DNA from: Loxodes magnus
Lineage: Eukaryota > Ciliophora > Karyorelictea > Loxodida > Loxodidae
DNA: 64,000 nt
NCBI GenBank assembly: GCA_946699065.1
Contig: CAMPDV010000089.1
Span: 434,001 to 498,000 of the forward strand
Reading direction: 5' to 3'
Of the stretch, positions 13,009-24,012 are shown piece after piece (within the stretch, counting starts at the first letter, position 1; each line of letters opens with the position of its first letter). The notes beneath the pieces are model-generated. The model ran no database searches. It was not told the DNA's origin and worked only from the letters and a program-made list of their open reading frames with translations. The translations under genes were made by a program, and so were the position numbers.

Positions 13009-13681
13009 TTTATTATAATATAATATTTTAGTTTATTAGCATAATTTAACTTAAACTAACTTATAATCAGTCAGTACCTTTCTATTTAAATTCTTTTACC
13101 TCATGTTGATATAAAGTAATTTTATTCTGGTTTGTTTCTTTAGAAAATTATTCTGCTTTTAGTGCTTTTATCACCTCTTTAAAGTTATTAGTATTTAGGT
13201 TTTTTAGTATTTTTACAGATATATTAATACATTGATAGATGGCTTTACTTATTCACTATAGAAGATTTGAAGCTGAAACTAGAATTAACTAGCAAATATT
13301 GGAATCTCTAGAATATAGTGGTGAAGTAACTCTTACACTTTGAATTGCGAGCACTAGCTTAGCTCTTATACATAATGTAATAACTTTGCAAATGAATAGA
13401 TATCATTATACTTTAATACTTTTATAATATTTACCTCAAACTAATTATTAATCATTATAAGCTACAGTGCTATTCACTTTTTTATCAATTTACTTACAGT
13501 AACCACGATGAAGTGCTATTCTGCTATCTAAGCGAAAAGAAATATTGAATTTTATTTAATTATCTGATAATAAATACGATTAATGATAATAAGGAAGTTA
13601 TTCTGAGCTATATAATCAAATTTATTCTTTTTACATATTTATTTAACTATCAAAAAATAAGTCCGTTAAATTCCAAAACAC
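13009..13681. other. Intergenic spacer
   Basis: Lies upstream of the USP gene and downstream of the TBL1-like gene, both on the minus strand. It contains one 34-codon plus-strand ORF (13239-13343) of doubtful reality and otherwise AT-rich DNA. Confidence 0.55.
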
Positions 13682-15079
13682 TCACCATCTCTTTACTTAC
13701 ACAGGCTAAACTGGATCCGTTCCATGATCTATATTTAATAATTACAGCTTAGAAGCTGGAGCTTCTAGTTTCAAGCTTTTAACTATTTTACCTTCATTTA
13801 AGCTCCATAAATGAATAGATTGCTCAGAACTTGTTGCTATGAGTTGTTAATTTGAGTTGTATACTTATGTTCAAGCCACGCTTTACACAGATTAGGTATG
13901 CTTTAATTGCTGTACACATTTTTAAGCTTATACATCATATATGTTTGCATTTTTATCCTTTGAACAAGATACTAAGGTTTCTGTATCAAATGGTGACCAT
14001 TCAAACTGAATTATATCATCAGTATGCTCATTAAATGAAGCTACAGGCGATTACTTTCTCAAACTCCATATTTTTAGCAAACGATCTTCTCCACTTGAGC
14101 AAAGTAAACCTTGAGTTTAGGAAATATCCCATGAAATTTGTTTAACTTAGCCTACATGCGCTTATAGCTTTGTTAAAAACTCAGACTTTCTATAAATGAG
14201 AATATATCCATCTTAGCAAGCTACTGCCAAATCAAACTCATTTCGTCAAGAAACATCTTAAAGCTACACTCCAACATTAATAACTTTACTTCCTTGTCCT
14301 TATTACCATAATATAAGCTTTCCATCAGATCCGCCTGCAGCAAGCATTTCCTTAGAAGAATTCCATTCTAGAGCTTTAATGACTCCTGTATGTTCTTTTA
14401 TAATTTATTGAATAGAACCGTCTTTAGTACTCCAGAGTCTTATAAAGCCATCAGAACACCCAGTTGCAATTAAATTTTATCCCACGCTAACGCAAGTTGC
14501 TTGAGGAGTTTCTTCTGAATCGTTTATATGAGGCAAAACAGCTAAAACTTCAAATTATTTCCAGATTCTACCATATACTTCATCTAATGTAACTAGGTTA
14601 TCCCCAAACCATTTAAGATCTATTACTTTGTCCATATGTCCTCTTAAATGTTTCACCTTTCTACTTGCAAAATGAATAATTTCATGATTTTTAGACAGAT
14701 TATTTTCAGAAATTTCTTCGGTTGTGGAAATTTGTATTTCTGGAATAATTTCAGGTAGTTGCAAGAAATCGTTTTTAGATTTAGTTTAACTAATTTTAGG
14801 TTCTGAAAAATCACATTTATGCTAGCCAAGCAGAGTAAAGCCCTGATTACACTATCTAGTACCTTTGTTGTTCATTACATGCACCTCTACTTCTTAGAAC
14901 AGCAAACTCTTTTCTAAAAGAGAAATCAAAGCTCCAGGAGCAATTTGTACATCCTTGTACTTGGAAGTGTCAATGTTAGCTTCAGCTTTTAAAGAAAAGG
15001 CAGAATGAGAGTGTCCAGACTCAAGTAGATATTTATATATAAGGTAGTTAATTTCGTCGTTATATATAGAGATGCTCAT
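13682..15079 (-). CDS. TBL1: TBL1/TBLR1-like LisH-WD40 protein
   Basis: Predicted 465 aa, no intron. The N-terminal LisH motif (residues about 5-40: DEINYLIYKYLLESGHSHSA) and the following PGALISLLEKSL match transducin beta-like 1. A low-complexity linker leads to WD40 repeats from about residue 145 (VKHLRGHMDKVIDLKW) through HTGVIKALEW, HVGQVKQISW, HTDDIIQFEW and HTQSVQSVAW. Each repeat ends near a WxxK/R-type blade (IRLWST, LILWQQ, LKIWSL, IHLWSL). TBL1 proteins tether histone deacetylase corepressor complexes and act in the nucleus; that role is assumed from the family. At least two Trp positions are TGA (QDVSWRN, SVAWTQ). The TGA at 13682-13684 directly follows a TGG and is taken as the stop. 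Confidence 0.93.
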
Positions 15080-15899
15080 TTTATCGTTAAGATATTATTT
15101 GAATAATATTCTAAATTTCCTAAGTTGAATTACTTAAAGCTCATTTATAAAGTACTAGCAAAGCTATTTAATAGCCCTCTTCACTTATATCCCTTATAAG
15201 ACTTAATCCAATCCTTCCTTATTGAATCTTCTTCCTATTAATTCATTTTATCTAGTTCTATGTATTTCACTGTATTTCTTGCTAACTTTATAAATTTAAA
15301 GATAGATCTTTATATAATCTTGACTATCTTTTCATAAATGAAAAATATAGAGGACATATAAAGCTATGAAGCTGAGCAAGAAAGATTGATTTAAAACAAT
15401 AGAAATAGAAACTCTCAAACTGCTTTCATTAAGCAGATAAAATAAGCAACTGTAATACTTAAAAGAAAGCATATAAATAAAAGTGATAGGAGCATCTATG
15501 AGAAATGAAAGGGATTATATATAAAGAACATTTCTTACTTATATTTAAGAATACATTAAAATCAAGCAGTCATTCAGACTAGGATTAGTATCTTATTCTT
15601 GTTTAGTAGCCCTTACTTTAATTATATACTTCAAGCTATATAATGGTATGCTACTAAATTTAAATATAGTCATAAGGTATTTCTTTTATTATAAATCCTG
15701 AAAGCATCAGAATGAATATTTAAGATATTAAGCAAAAACAGAAATAGAAAGTCAAATTTCTTAGAAATTTTCCTATTTATTAAATTGGGAAAATATTAAA
15801 AAATGCTAGAATAGAAAGAATCAAAAAGAGATATTTGGATATCCAAGTAATCTCTTATTTGTTGGTAATTTCTCTTTAATTTTTATTTAATAATTAAAA
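15080..15899. other. Intergenic spacer between divergent genes
   Basis: Upstream region shared by the TBL1-like gene (minus) and the CCCH/PAM2 gene (plus). An open frame from 15339 translates to low-complexity N/K/I/Q sequence without motifs and is not called as a gene. Confidence 0.5.
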
Positions 15900-16421
15900 A
15901 TGGAAAACGATTAGGAGCAAATAGAGGCTCAAATTGATGCATTCGAATAAATGTAAGTTCTTTCTGAGCAGTAATAGGGGAGTGTTTTAATTGCTGATTT
16001 CTTGGAATTCGAGAAAATATATAATAATATGTGCCCTTATTAAAGAGATCTAGGTAATTGCTTGAAGTAGGGAATCTGTACATTTGAACATGAAATAATT
16101 GAAAAACCTAAACCAGCAGTTGTTTCTAAGAGCAATTTGAATAAAGACGCACCTGAATTTGTACCAAAGACTTTCGATCAAGAAAAATATGCTTAAGAAA
16201 TGAAAAAAAAGATGGAAGAATTTAAAGAAGAATAGAAAAAGATATTTGATCCTGAGTTTTAATAATGCGAATGCTGTAAAGGATATATCCATAATTGCAA
16301 AAATTATGGCGGTGTATGCTAGTAGCTTACTGCATGTTACTGCACTTTTGTTGAAGATATGGATGAACAATAAACTTAAGCAATTAATTCCTATAAATGT
16401 TTTCTATAAGCATACTTCTGA
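15900..16421 (+). CDS. Small CCCH zinc-finger protein with a PAM2 (PABP-binding) motif
   Basis: Predicted 173 aa, no intron. A CCCH finger of exact C-x8-C-x5-C-x3-H spacing lies at about residues 46-66 (CPYQRDLGNC...CTFEH). It is followed by a textbook PAM2 motif (SNLNKDAPEFVPKTF), which binds the MLLE domain of poly(A)-binding protein. After a charged helix comes a Cys-rich segment (CECCKGYIHNC...CQQLTACYC), perhaps a second metal site. The combination points to an mRNA-associated factor in the cytoplasm; that is inference from motifs. The TGA at 16419-16421 is taken as the stop. If read as Trp, the frame continues with a hydrophobic stretch (WIPFFPTLFI) that could also be coding, so the C-terminus is uncertain. 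Convergent with the sugar transporter, about 230 bp away. Confidence 0.82.
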
Positions 16422-16652
16422 ATACCATTTTTTCCTACATTGTTTATTGATAGATAAATAGGTAGTAGTAGAATCTTATTTGAAGTTTTCAAATTTAAAT
16501 ATAAATTTTTTGAATAATCACTACGTAAAAAATAAAAGGGATGAATAGTGCTTTTACAATAATCTATTGATATAGAAATTAAATGCTTAATAAATAAAAG
16601 CAAAAAGATAAAAAAATAAATATTTTGTTTGCTTTTATGATAAATTATTTAA

Positions 16653-18256
16653 TCACTCTTGCTTTTCTAGTAAATTACCATATTCTTCTTCATTATTGTC
16701 TTTGTGTAAGCTGACTTCGCTCTATTTATCGTATTTTTTAGAGTTTATTTCATCATAAAGCTCTTATTTACTCTGACTGTTAAATCCCATATGAAGCAAG
16801 ATTTATTCTAAGGATTTTCCTTTAGTTTCTATTAAATAAAAGTATCCAAAAAGCCAATATAAAATTCCAAAACCTGATAGAATAACCCAAGAATAAACTG
16901 CTCCTTCATCACTTGCAGATAAGGCTAAAAAACTGATTGCTACTATGAAGTTAGCAATTCAGTTTGCAGTAGTTGCTAAACTGTTTCCTGTCGCTCTTAA
17001 ATATAACTAAATGGTAAGTAAATCTTACAGGATATATCTCAGAATTAACAACCCATGGAACTGTGCATGCAGTTGCAAAGAACCATACATAAGCTATTAT
17101 TCCTGCAAGTGCTATATATGCACCTTTATTTCCATTCTCTGTAAATCTTTCAATGTAAAATCCAACAGCTATAACAAGCTAAAAAACTATTCAGAAAGGA
17201 ATTGCAATCAATAGTAAAAACCTCCTTCCTATTATATCAATGAACTTTATTGCTACTAATACTCCTATTGAATTCGCAAAAGCCATAGGTAAACTTCATA
17301 AAATTGACTCTTCGATTGAGTTGCTTAATCCTGCATCTTCCATAATTTAAGGACAATAATACATAGCAGTATTAATTCCACTTAGCTATGCTAAAATCTA
17401 GAGTGCCATTCCAATAGCAATCGCTTTTGTAAAGTACTTAAATAAATGCTAAATGGACGTAAAATATGTGATGTTACAGTCTTCTTATTACGATATTTGC
17501 TTTATCTGCTATATCTCTCTTTGAACAATCTCTTATTCTTCTTGAGTTGGATTTTTATAATTTTAAAGTCTTATTCTTGAAAGAATCTGAAAGGCTTCAG
17601 CATTATAATTTTTCTTAACTAAAAATCGAGGCGTCTCTGGAAGATAAAACATAAAGAAGAAGAGTTGAATAGCAGCTGGAAAAGCTCCAATCAGAAGCAT
17701 TAATCTTCAATTTCCAAAGCAAAGTAATGCGATAACATAACTAGCAAATTAACCTGAGCAAACCAAAAAAATATTAATAGCTCCTATTCTACCTCTTGAA
17801 TGAGCAGGTGCACATTCAGAAAGATAAATTGGTATTATGTTTGCTGCATTTCCTACTCCTAATCCAACTATAAAACGTCCTAATACAAGCATTTAAACAT
17901 TAACTGAAGAACCCATAATAACAGCTCCAGCTATAAAGCAAATATCTGCTCCTATAATTACAGGAACACGACCATAAGAATCCGCAGCAGGACCTCCTCT
18001 AAGATAAAAATAACTTACAACAAAGCTCCAATAGCAGCTCCTACAAGCGTCATACTAACAACGATTGATTTTTCCCATTAAGATATCTACCAATCTTCTT
18101 CAATATACTAGCTTGCTCCTCCAATAATTCCAGTATCATAACTACATATTAAACAAAATACCCAAATAGAAATCCTCCTATAGCAGCTATGAATGTTAAG
18201 TATTGAACGAACTTTTCGTTCTATTTGATCGCAGGTTATTATTTATCTAATTCCAT
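16653..18256 (-). CDS. Major facilitator sugar transporter, SLC2/GLUT type
   Basis: Predicted 513 aa after removal of three introns (18142-18161, 17999-18018, 17007-17028); the spliced length is an exact multiple of three. Family signatures in order: GGFLFGYDTGIIGGA in TM1, GGPAADSYGR between TM2 and TM3, GRFIVGLGVG in TM4, PETPRFL after TM6, QLSGINTAMYY in TM7, FIDIIGRR, EIYPLYLRATGNS and ETKGKSLEQ after TM12. Twelve membrane helices are expected. GGFLFGYDTG resembles H+/myo-inositol symporters, but the substrate cannot be fixed by eye. Several Trp are TGA (NWRL, ILWSLP, PFWIVF, TANWIA). All three introns lie inside conserved motifs, which makes their boundaries unusually secure. Confidence 0.95.
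17007..17028 (-). other. 22-nt spliceosomal intron
   Basis: GTAAG...TTTAG on the minus strand. Splicing joins EIYP to LYLRATGNS; without it the frame is lost. Confidence 0.9.
17999..18018 (-). other. 20-nt spliceosomal intron
   Basis: GTAAG...CTTAG on the minus strand. Splicing restores GALLGGPAADSYGR. Confidence 0.92.
18142..18161 (-). other. 20-nt spliceosomal intron
   Basis: GTATT...TGTAG on the minus strand. Splicing restores FLFGYDTGIIGG in TM1. Confidence 0.92.
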
Positions 18257-20775
18257 TAAATTTGATTCTTAATAAGAATCTTTTCTAAATACTTTGCTAT
18301 TTAAATTAAAAGGGTTTCTTTAATAAATGCCTTAAAATGCTTGCTAAGTCTTCATTAAGACTAAAGCTTTCCATATCTATATTTAAGATATAGCAATAAG
18401 AACTTGAATACTCATTTTATATAAGAAGGTTATAGTAGATAATATCACATTTGTGATGAAAAATAAACTTACTCTAATAAAGAAAACTAAAAGGATTGCA
18501 TATATTATACCATAAGCCATATAAGCTGATCTTAATCACTCTATTGCTATTATGCTATATCTATAAATAAATAATAATACCTAAGAACAAAAAACATACT
18601 ACTGGCTTACTGATAAAGCATAGAATAAGATTTATAAAAGTTCAATATTCTAATAAATATATAGAACCTAGAAATATAAAATCACTTAATTTCTCTTAAT
18701 GACTATTCTTTAACATTTTAACAGTTTTATATAAAAAAGCAGATGAAATTTATAGAAATATTATTCGGAAAATAAATTTAGCACAAAATATAAAATGGAA
18801 TAATAAGCAGTAAATGATAATAACTAAGCTTTTACTTAGATAGTTTTAACATATCTATATAAGTAGATATAAGTTTAGCGTTAATTAGCAATTTCTTAGA
18901 AAAGATAACATTTATAGAGTAGAATATGTCTATTATTTATAATATCCATATTTAGTAAGCATTTTATTATCATATCTTAAAATTTTAAAAGGAGAATAAA
19001 TTGTAGCTGGGATATTAATACTAAAATTGGAATTAAATTAGAAATATTTTGATTAAGAAAGTACTAAATAGTCAATAAAGATAAATACTAATCATATTTG
19101 GCATTAAATTAAGTTTTAGTATAGTAAATGAGCAGTGCTAATAAAAACATTAGTATGCTACTATAAATATAGTTTTAAACGTCATATCATAATAATACTA
19201 GATAAAATATCTAAATCTAAAGATTTGACTATATATTTATATAAAGTATAACTTTTATATTTTACTTACTTAAATCATTTATAAACACATATCTAAATTA
19301 AATTGTATGATTCTTAGTGCTTATATGAAATTCAATTTATAGATAAAAATAAATTCAGTTCTAAGCAGAAAAATTTATCTCCCTAAGTAATTTAGAATTT
19401 TTCCTTTATTAGATGACATGTCAATAATGTAAAAATATTAAACATATCTTATAAATTAAAGATAAAGATAAATTGAATTAAAGAAATAAACTAACTAATA
19501 GCGTAAAGATAGTTTTAACAACAAATAACAAAAAAGAGAACAATTAGTTATAGAGAGTAATACTAATGACTGAAGTTAAGCTTTCATTAAATAAATAAAT
19601 AAATTTGATTATAGAGCGCGTAGCACCTCGTTGGTGCGCAGCTCTCTATTAATAAAATAGACATTTAGCATTATTTATATTTTAAAAGCTATAAAACATT
19701 TAATTGACTTTCCTCTAACACCTTTCACTAACTTTTGTACACTTTATTGCTGCTTATTATTGCTTTAGTAGCCAAAGCTTTTCTACTTTAATTAATATTA
19801 AGTTATTTTATATATTCTAAATAGTAATAATAAAGGATTTATAATGCTTGCTAGCATTATTCAAAGTAATAAACTTTATAAAAGAACGATTCAAATGTTA
19901 ATAGCAGTAGATTAAAACTTGCTACTTATACTTCTAATAATTCTTAGTGTTTTAAACGAAGAATAATTTAGATAATGATAATGTGAGCAAAACTTGCTGA
20001 AATTAGAAGCAGGAAAATAAAGGTATGTTATTGATATAAATGAGATATATGAAGATAAACTAAAGAGATGCTTATGTTTAATAAACAGTTTAGCTATTTT
20101 ATATCGTTTAGTACTTTTGACTTATCTATAATCAGATTTGGTACTATTAAAACATATTCTTTAAACTTACTAGAATTCTAGTTATGTAGTAAAGTTATTA
20201 ATGCGGCTCCTAATGACAAACTAGAGTGATAATTATTAAAAATATTAACATCTAAAGGTATAAAAAGGAAATTTTTAATAGTAATGCCAAATTCCTTGAG
20301 ATTAGTTCTAATATTGATGCTTATAAACAAACTAAAATTAAAATTAAAGGAGCGATGTATAGCCTTTAAAAGGTACTATGCAGTAAATATCTATTAATTC
20401 AATATAAATAGTAAGATTTCTTAGAAATATATTAACTAAGAAAAATAAAGAAATTATAAATTTAAGGGAGAATATGAGAAGTTTCATCTAAATGAGCAAT
20501 TAATTGCCTCATTAAAAATACAATTTTTAGAGGAAGAATATTTAAAATTAACAGCAAGTAGATATATATATTAACTAAAAAGGAACAAATATTAGGAAAA
20601 ATTAACTATGGAATTTAATAGCATATAATCCTATTAAGCAACTATAAGGCTAAAAAATAATAATTTCTAATGTTGTTAAATGTTTAAGAATATAGGTGAT
20701 TGTATGAGTATATTCATCTTAACTATAATATCTTCTTTATTTAATGAATCAGATTAATAATTTAAAATAAGACAA
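18257..20775. other. Intergenic spacer (2.5 kb)
   Basis: Lies between divergent genes. Mostly AT-rich DNA; the one notable element is the GC-rich stem-loop at 19611-19649, listed separately. An in-frame ATG at 20704 could extend the downstream coiled-coil gene, but its extra residues look non-coding. Confidence 0.55.
19611..19649. repeat. GC-rich imperfect stem-loop, tRNA 5'-half-like
   Basis: An isolated GC-rich island in very AT-rich DNA. The outer arms ATAGAG (19611-19616) and CTCTAT (19644-19649) pair. The inner arms GCACC (19623-19627) and GGTGC (19633-19637) pair around a five-base loop TCGTT, with three more G-C pairs between them and small bulges. Read from GAGCGCG, the order seven bases, TA, GCAC, TTGG, GTGC resembles the acceptor strand and D-arm of a tRNA. 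No anticodon stem, T-arm or GTTC motif follows. It could be a small hairpin RNA, a tRNA fragment or a SINE-head remnant. Confidence 0.45.
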
Positions 20776-22864
20776 ATGGCAGAAGATCATATAGAGTAAA
20801 AGATTGGAAGCATTAAAGATACCCTATAAAAACTAAGTGAATCTTTATAACAATTCTAGTCTCCTTTGTTCTAGTCACTAGATTCGCTATCCTCTCCCAA
20901 CAACGCCTTACAAGCAGATCTTAATAGAATACTCGAAAACAGAGAATACGAAAAATATGGTAGTGATATGTACCAATACTAGAATGTGTCTCAGGAATAA
21001 GAATAAATATCTGAAAATAATAAAGAAATGCCTAATCCTGAGCTGTTTATCAAGAGTTAGGACTATTCTAGTTTGAAATCATCCTAAATGCATGGCTAAC
21101 TTCCTTCTGATTAATTAACTGAGCAATAAAATATAGAAAATGAAGGGCAATACAACCTACAATATGACTCTCCTAATATCTAAATACTTAAAAATCCTAA
21201 CTTCTAGATGGAACAAAAGTATTAAACAGAGAGAGTTAAAGATTTGTAGGATGTTTCTAGATATGATTTGCAAAGAACCTTTTCAACTTAGCAAATGTAA
21301 AAGTAAAATTAGTAAAAGCACTCTACTGATTTAAGCTATTAATCTAACTATGAAGATAAAATTTCACTTAATTAAGATAATAAAATAGACTAGCTACTCG
21401 AAAAAAATAGACGAAAAGACGAACTTATTAACTCAATGCAAAAACTACAAACTGATTTGTGCAAATAATTAGAAGAAGCTTAAAATTAGGTATAGGATCT
21501 TAAGAACTAGCAGACTTAAAAACGAGATATGAAGATAAATTAGTTAGAGAACTTAATATAGCAGCTAGAGAATTAGAAGAACTAGTTATAAGACTAAAAT
21601 GAAAACTTCAAACTGAAACTTAGGGAATAAGAGAGTTTACTATAAGCTTAGGCTTAATAAAAGAATAGTATAGAGTAAAGCTTTAGAAATAGTCAGCAAG
21701 AACTTAAAAGCGAGTTTTAGAATTTGTAACTGGAAATTAAGAAAGCAGAGAGAGAAAATTTCCATCTATAAGAGAAAAATTAAGAACTAAAAATAAAAAT
21801 ATAAAGCACTGTAAGCTAACTTTACTTATATATAATATATAGGAAAATGAACAAAAGCTATTACATTAAGAAAATCAATATTTGCAGCAGAAAGTAAAAC
21901 AAAAGGATACTAAAATTAATTAGTTGGAATAAAAAAGTTTAGAGGTACAGGAAATGCTAAAGGAAAGCAAAAGGATATCATAAGAAAGACTAGATAAATT
22001 TCAGGAGATTTCTTAGAAACTATAAGCAAGTGAGACAAAAAGATAACAATAGGAAAGCTAATTTATTAAAGAAAACTAGAAATTGAAATAAAACTTGTAA
22101 GAAAGACTTTAAGAATATCAAAATGAAATCTAAAAACTGAGGAAATAGATCGAAAAATGTTAAGATGAACTTTCCTCTCGTCCTTCTCAAAAATAATTTA
22201 GATAAATGGAAATATCAAAGCAAGATCTAGAGTTATAAGTAGAGGAGCTTTAGAAAAAATTAGAAAAGTAAAGGTTAAAAATTGATTAAATGCAAGAAGA
22301 ACAGCTGATTCAAAAAAATTGGACTCCAACACTAAGATATTCAGTAAATGAAAAATAGTGAAGAAGTCCTAGTGAAGAACCAAGAGGAAAAAATAGTAAT
22401 TAAATAGATTAGAATGTAATGCAAATACTGAAATAAGCTATGAAAGTTCTACGTCTTGAAAATATAACTGAAATTATTCCTAAACTAAAAGAAGCTTAGT
22501 CAGCTATAGAAGGAATTCATGGAGTTAAGAAATTTATAGCTAAGCTGTAGTCCCTAGTAATGGACTGCTCAAAATAATATAAGCACAAACCTAACTTGAA
22601 ATAAATATGAAAGTGAATAAAAAATCTAGTAAAGTATTATTTAGATTTCTAAAATTAAAAAAATGAAGTAAGAATTTCATGGTACAGAAAAAAGATTAGC
22701 CTAAAACTTAAGATTAGAAACTATTAAATGAATAGCAAGATCTACAAAATGAGGTAGAAAAATTAAACAATGTAATTTAGAACTAAAAGGATAAAATACA
22801 ACAATTTGCAACTCTTTTAGACAAAGGTAAGGATATCTATATTGAAGAAAAAGAACAGCTATGA
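20776..22864 (+). CDS. Long coiled-coil protein, candidate basal-body/centrosomal component
   Basis: Predicted 678 aa after removal of introns 21811-21842 (32 nt) and 22668-22687 (20 nt); the spliced length is a multiple of three. The N-terminal 200 residues are polar and Gln/Ser-rich. Residues about 200-505 form a continuous heptad-rich coiled coil (for example LQAQAQQKNS, KLKQNLQERLQEYQ). A helical module at about 535-610 (MQILKQAMKVLRLENIT...IEGIHGVKKFIAKL, then KQIWKWIKNLVKYY) is followed by a second short coil ending EEKEQL. The helical module faintly recalls CEP70-type proteins, but I do not assign the family. It lies 198 bp upstream of centrin on the same strand, which suggests but does not show a shared role. 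Both Trp of KWI/QIW and one in EKQWRS are TGA. The start at 20776 was chosen over an in-frame ATG at 20704. Confidence 0.82.
21811..21842 (+). other. 32-nt spliceosomal intron
   Basis: GTAAG...TATAG. It restores the coiled-coil frame (exon resumes ENEQKLLHQENQ). It is the longest intron in the window, and no shorter GT-AG choice restores the frame. Confidence 0.8.
22668..22687 (+). other. 20-nt spliceosomal intron
   Basis: GTAAG...TACAG. Splicing joins QNQKNE to KKDQPKTQDQ and keeps the C-terminal coil open to its TGA. Confidence 0.88.
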
Positions 22865-23062
22865 GAGAGTTATTTATTATACTTTTTTATTTAATTTATT
22901 AAAGAAAAGAATGAAGTGTATTAATTTAAAGGCTTTATGCTATTTGCATATAAAACAAAGATTAGTAAAGAAATTCTAAGAGTAAAGGTTTATTTTCATT
23001 TTTAATTAAATACTTTTGAAAATAATTCAAGTGGATTTTGAAGATTCTAGCTTTATATTTAA

Positions 23063-23662
23063 ATGTACAAATAAGCTTTATCAGAAACTCCGCCTTCTAG
23101 ATTTTCTTAGCCAAAAGAAACAAGTTACTCTAATTATAAGAAGAATGTAAAAAAGTAGCAAATGATTTCAGAAGAGTAAATGGCCGAACTAAGAGAAGCT
23201 TTCAATTTATTTGATACTGATCACTCAGGGCAAATAGATGTTCGTGAGTTAAAGGCGGCACTTAGAGCTTTGGGATTTGAAATGAAGAAAGAAGAACTTA
23301 GGAAGATTTATGAAGAAATGGGTAAAGATTTAAGAAGCAATGTTGACTTTGAGGAATTTGTTCAAATAACGGCACCTAGAATGGTAATTTTTTTTATTAT
23401 AAAGCCTGCAAAAGATAGCAGAGAAGAAATTATGAAAATATTTAAACTTTTTGATGATGACAATACTGGAAAAATTAGTCTAAGAAATCTTAAGAGAGTT
23501 GCACAAGAACTAGGAGAAAATTTAACAGAATAAGAACTTTAAGAAATGATCGAAGAAGCAGATAGAGATAATGATGGTTTATTAAGCCCCGATGAGTTTT
23601 ACCGAGTTATGAGAAGAAGAGGTAATGATCCCTGGGAAGATCTAAGCAGTGACGAAGATTGA
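23063..23662 (+). CDS. CETN: Centrin (caltractin)
   Basis: Predicted 192 aa with a 21-nt in-frame intron (23384-23404) removed. A basic N-terminal extension (about 40 residues) leads to [15 protein letters not shown], the usual centrin entry. EF1 ([12 protein letters not shown]) and EF4 ([12 protein letters not shown]) have complete calcium loops. EF2 is degenerate, and EF3 ([12 protein letters not shown]) lacks the acidic residue at position 12. [23 protein letters not shown] and FYRVMRR are typical. Centrins build basal bodies and calcium-contractile filaments in ciliates. The stop is TGA (SSDED then stop); the single Trp of NDPWED is TGG. The start at 23063 was chosen because centrins carry an N-terminal extension and the frame is open to it. 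Without splicing, a hydrophobic insert VIFFIIK would sit between EF2 and EF3, where no centrin has one. Confidence 0.95.
23384..23404 (+). other. 21-nt in-frame intron in centrin
   Basis: GTAAT...TAAAG. It does not shift the frame, but removal deletes VIFFIIK and gives [13 protein letters not shown], aligning with other centrins. It ends AAAG rather than TAG. Confidence 0.8.
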
Positions 23663-24012
23663 TTCTTTTTATACAGTTTTAAATTTATGAGATTTTTTAT
23701 TTTTTTACAAAATAACATTTTTCAAAATAATGTTGCATTATACATTTAAACAGATAGAGAAATTTTAGAAGAAATGAATTTTAGTTATGCATTAGCATTA
23801 AATTAAATAGAATAAATAGCCTAAAGACTCTTATAATCTAATAATTTTCTCAATTGATTTATAAAATAAAAGTTCCTCTAACTTATTTAAAACAAACTAT
23901 CTATTAAGATCAATATTTTTAATCTTAAATATAAACTATGATTTGGATAAATCTACAAAATAATCAAAGTATTCAAAAAAATAAAATAAGCTTAAGTTTA
24001 AAATTTTAGCTT
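23663..24012. other. Short spacer between convergent genes
   Basis: 350 bp of AT-rich sequence holding the 3' ends of centrin and the acidic Cys-tail gene. Nothing else is seen. Confidence 0.6.

Noticed and set aside
13239-13343. 34-codon ORF beginning MALLIHYRRFEAETR
   Set aside because: It has an unusually protein-like start, but it is very short, lacks a homologue I know and sits in spacer DNA; not enough support.
15339-15620. Open frame beginning MKNIEDIQSYEAEQERL
   Set aside because: It drifts into low-complexity N/K/I/Y sequence with no domain and no convincing end.
19611-19649. Complete tRNA gene
   Set aside because: Only an acceptor strand and D-arm-like part is present; no anticodon stem pairs downstream and there is no T-arm.
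20704-20775. Upstream in-frame ATG for the coiled-coil gene
   Set aside because: The added residues (MSIFILTIISSLFNESD) look like spacer translation; the ATG at 20776 begins typical polar sequence.
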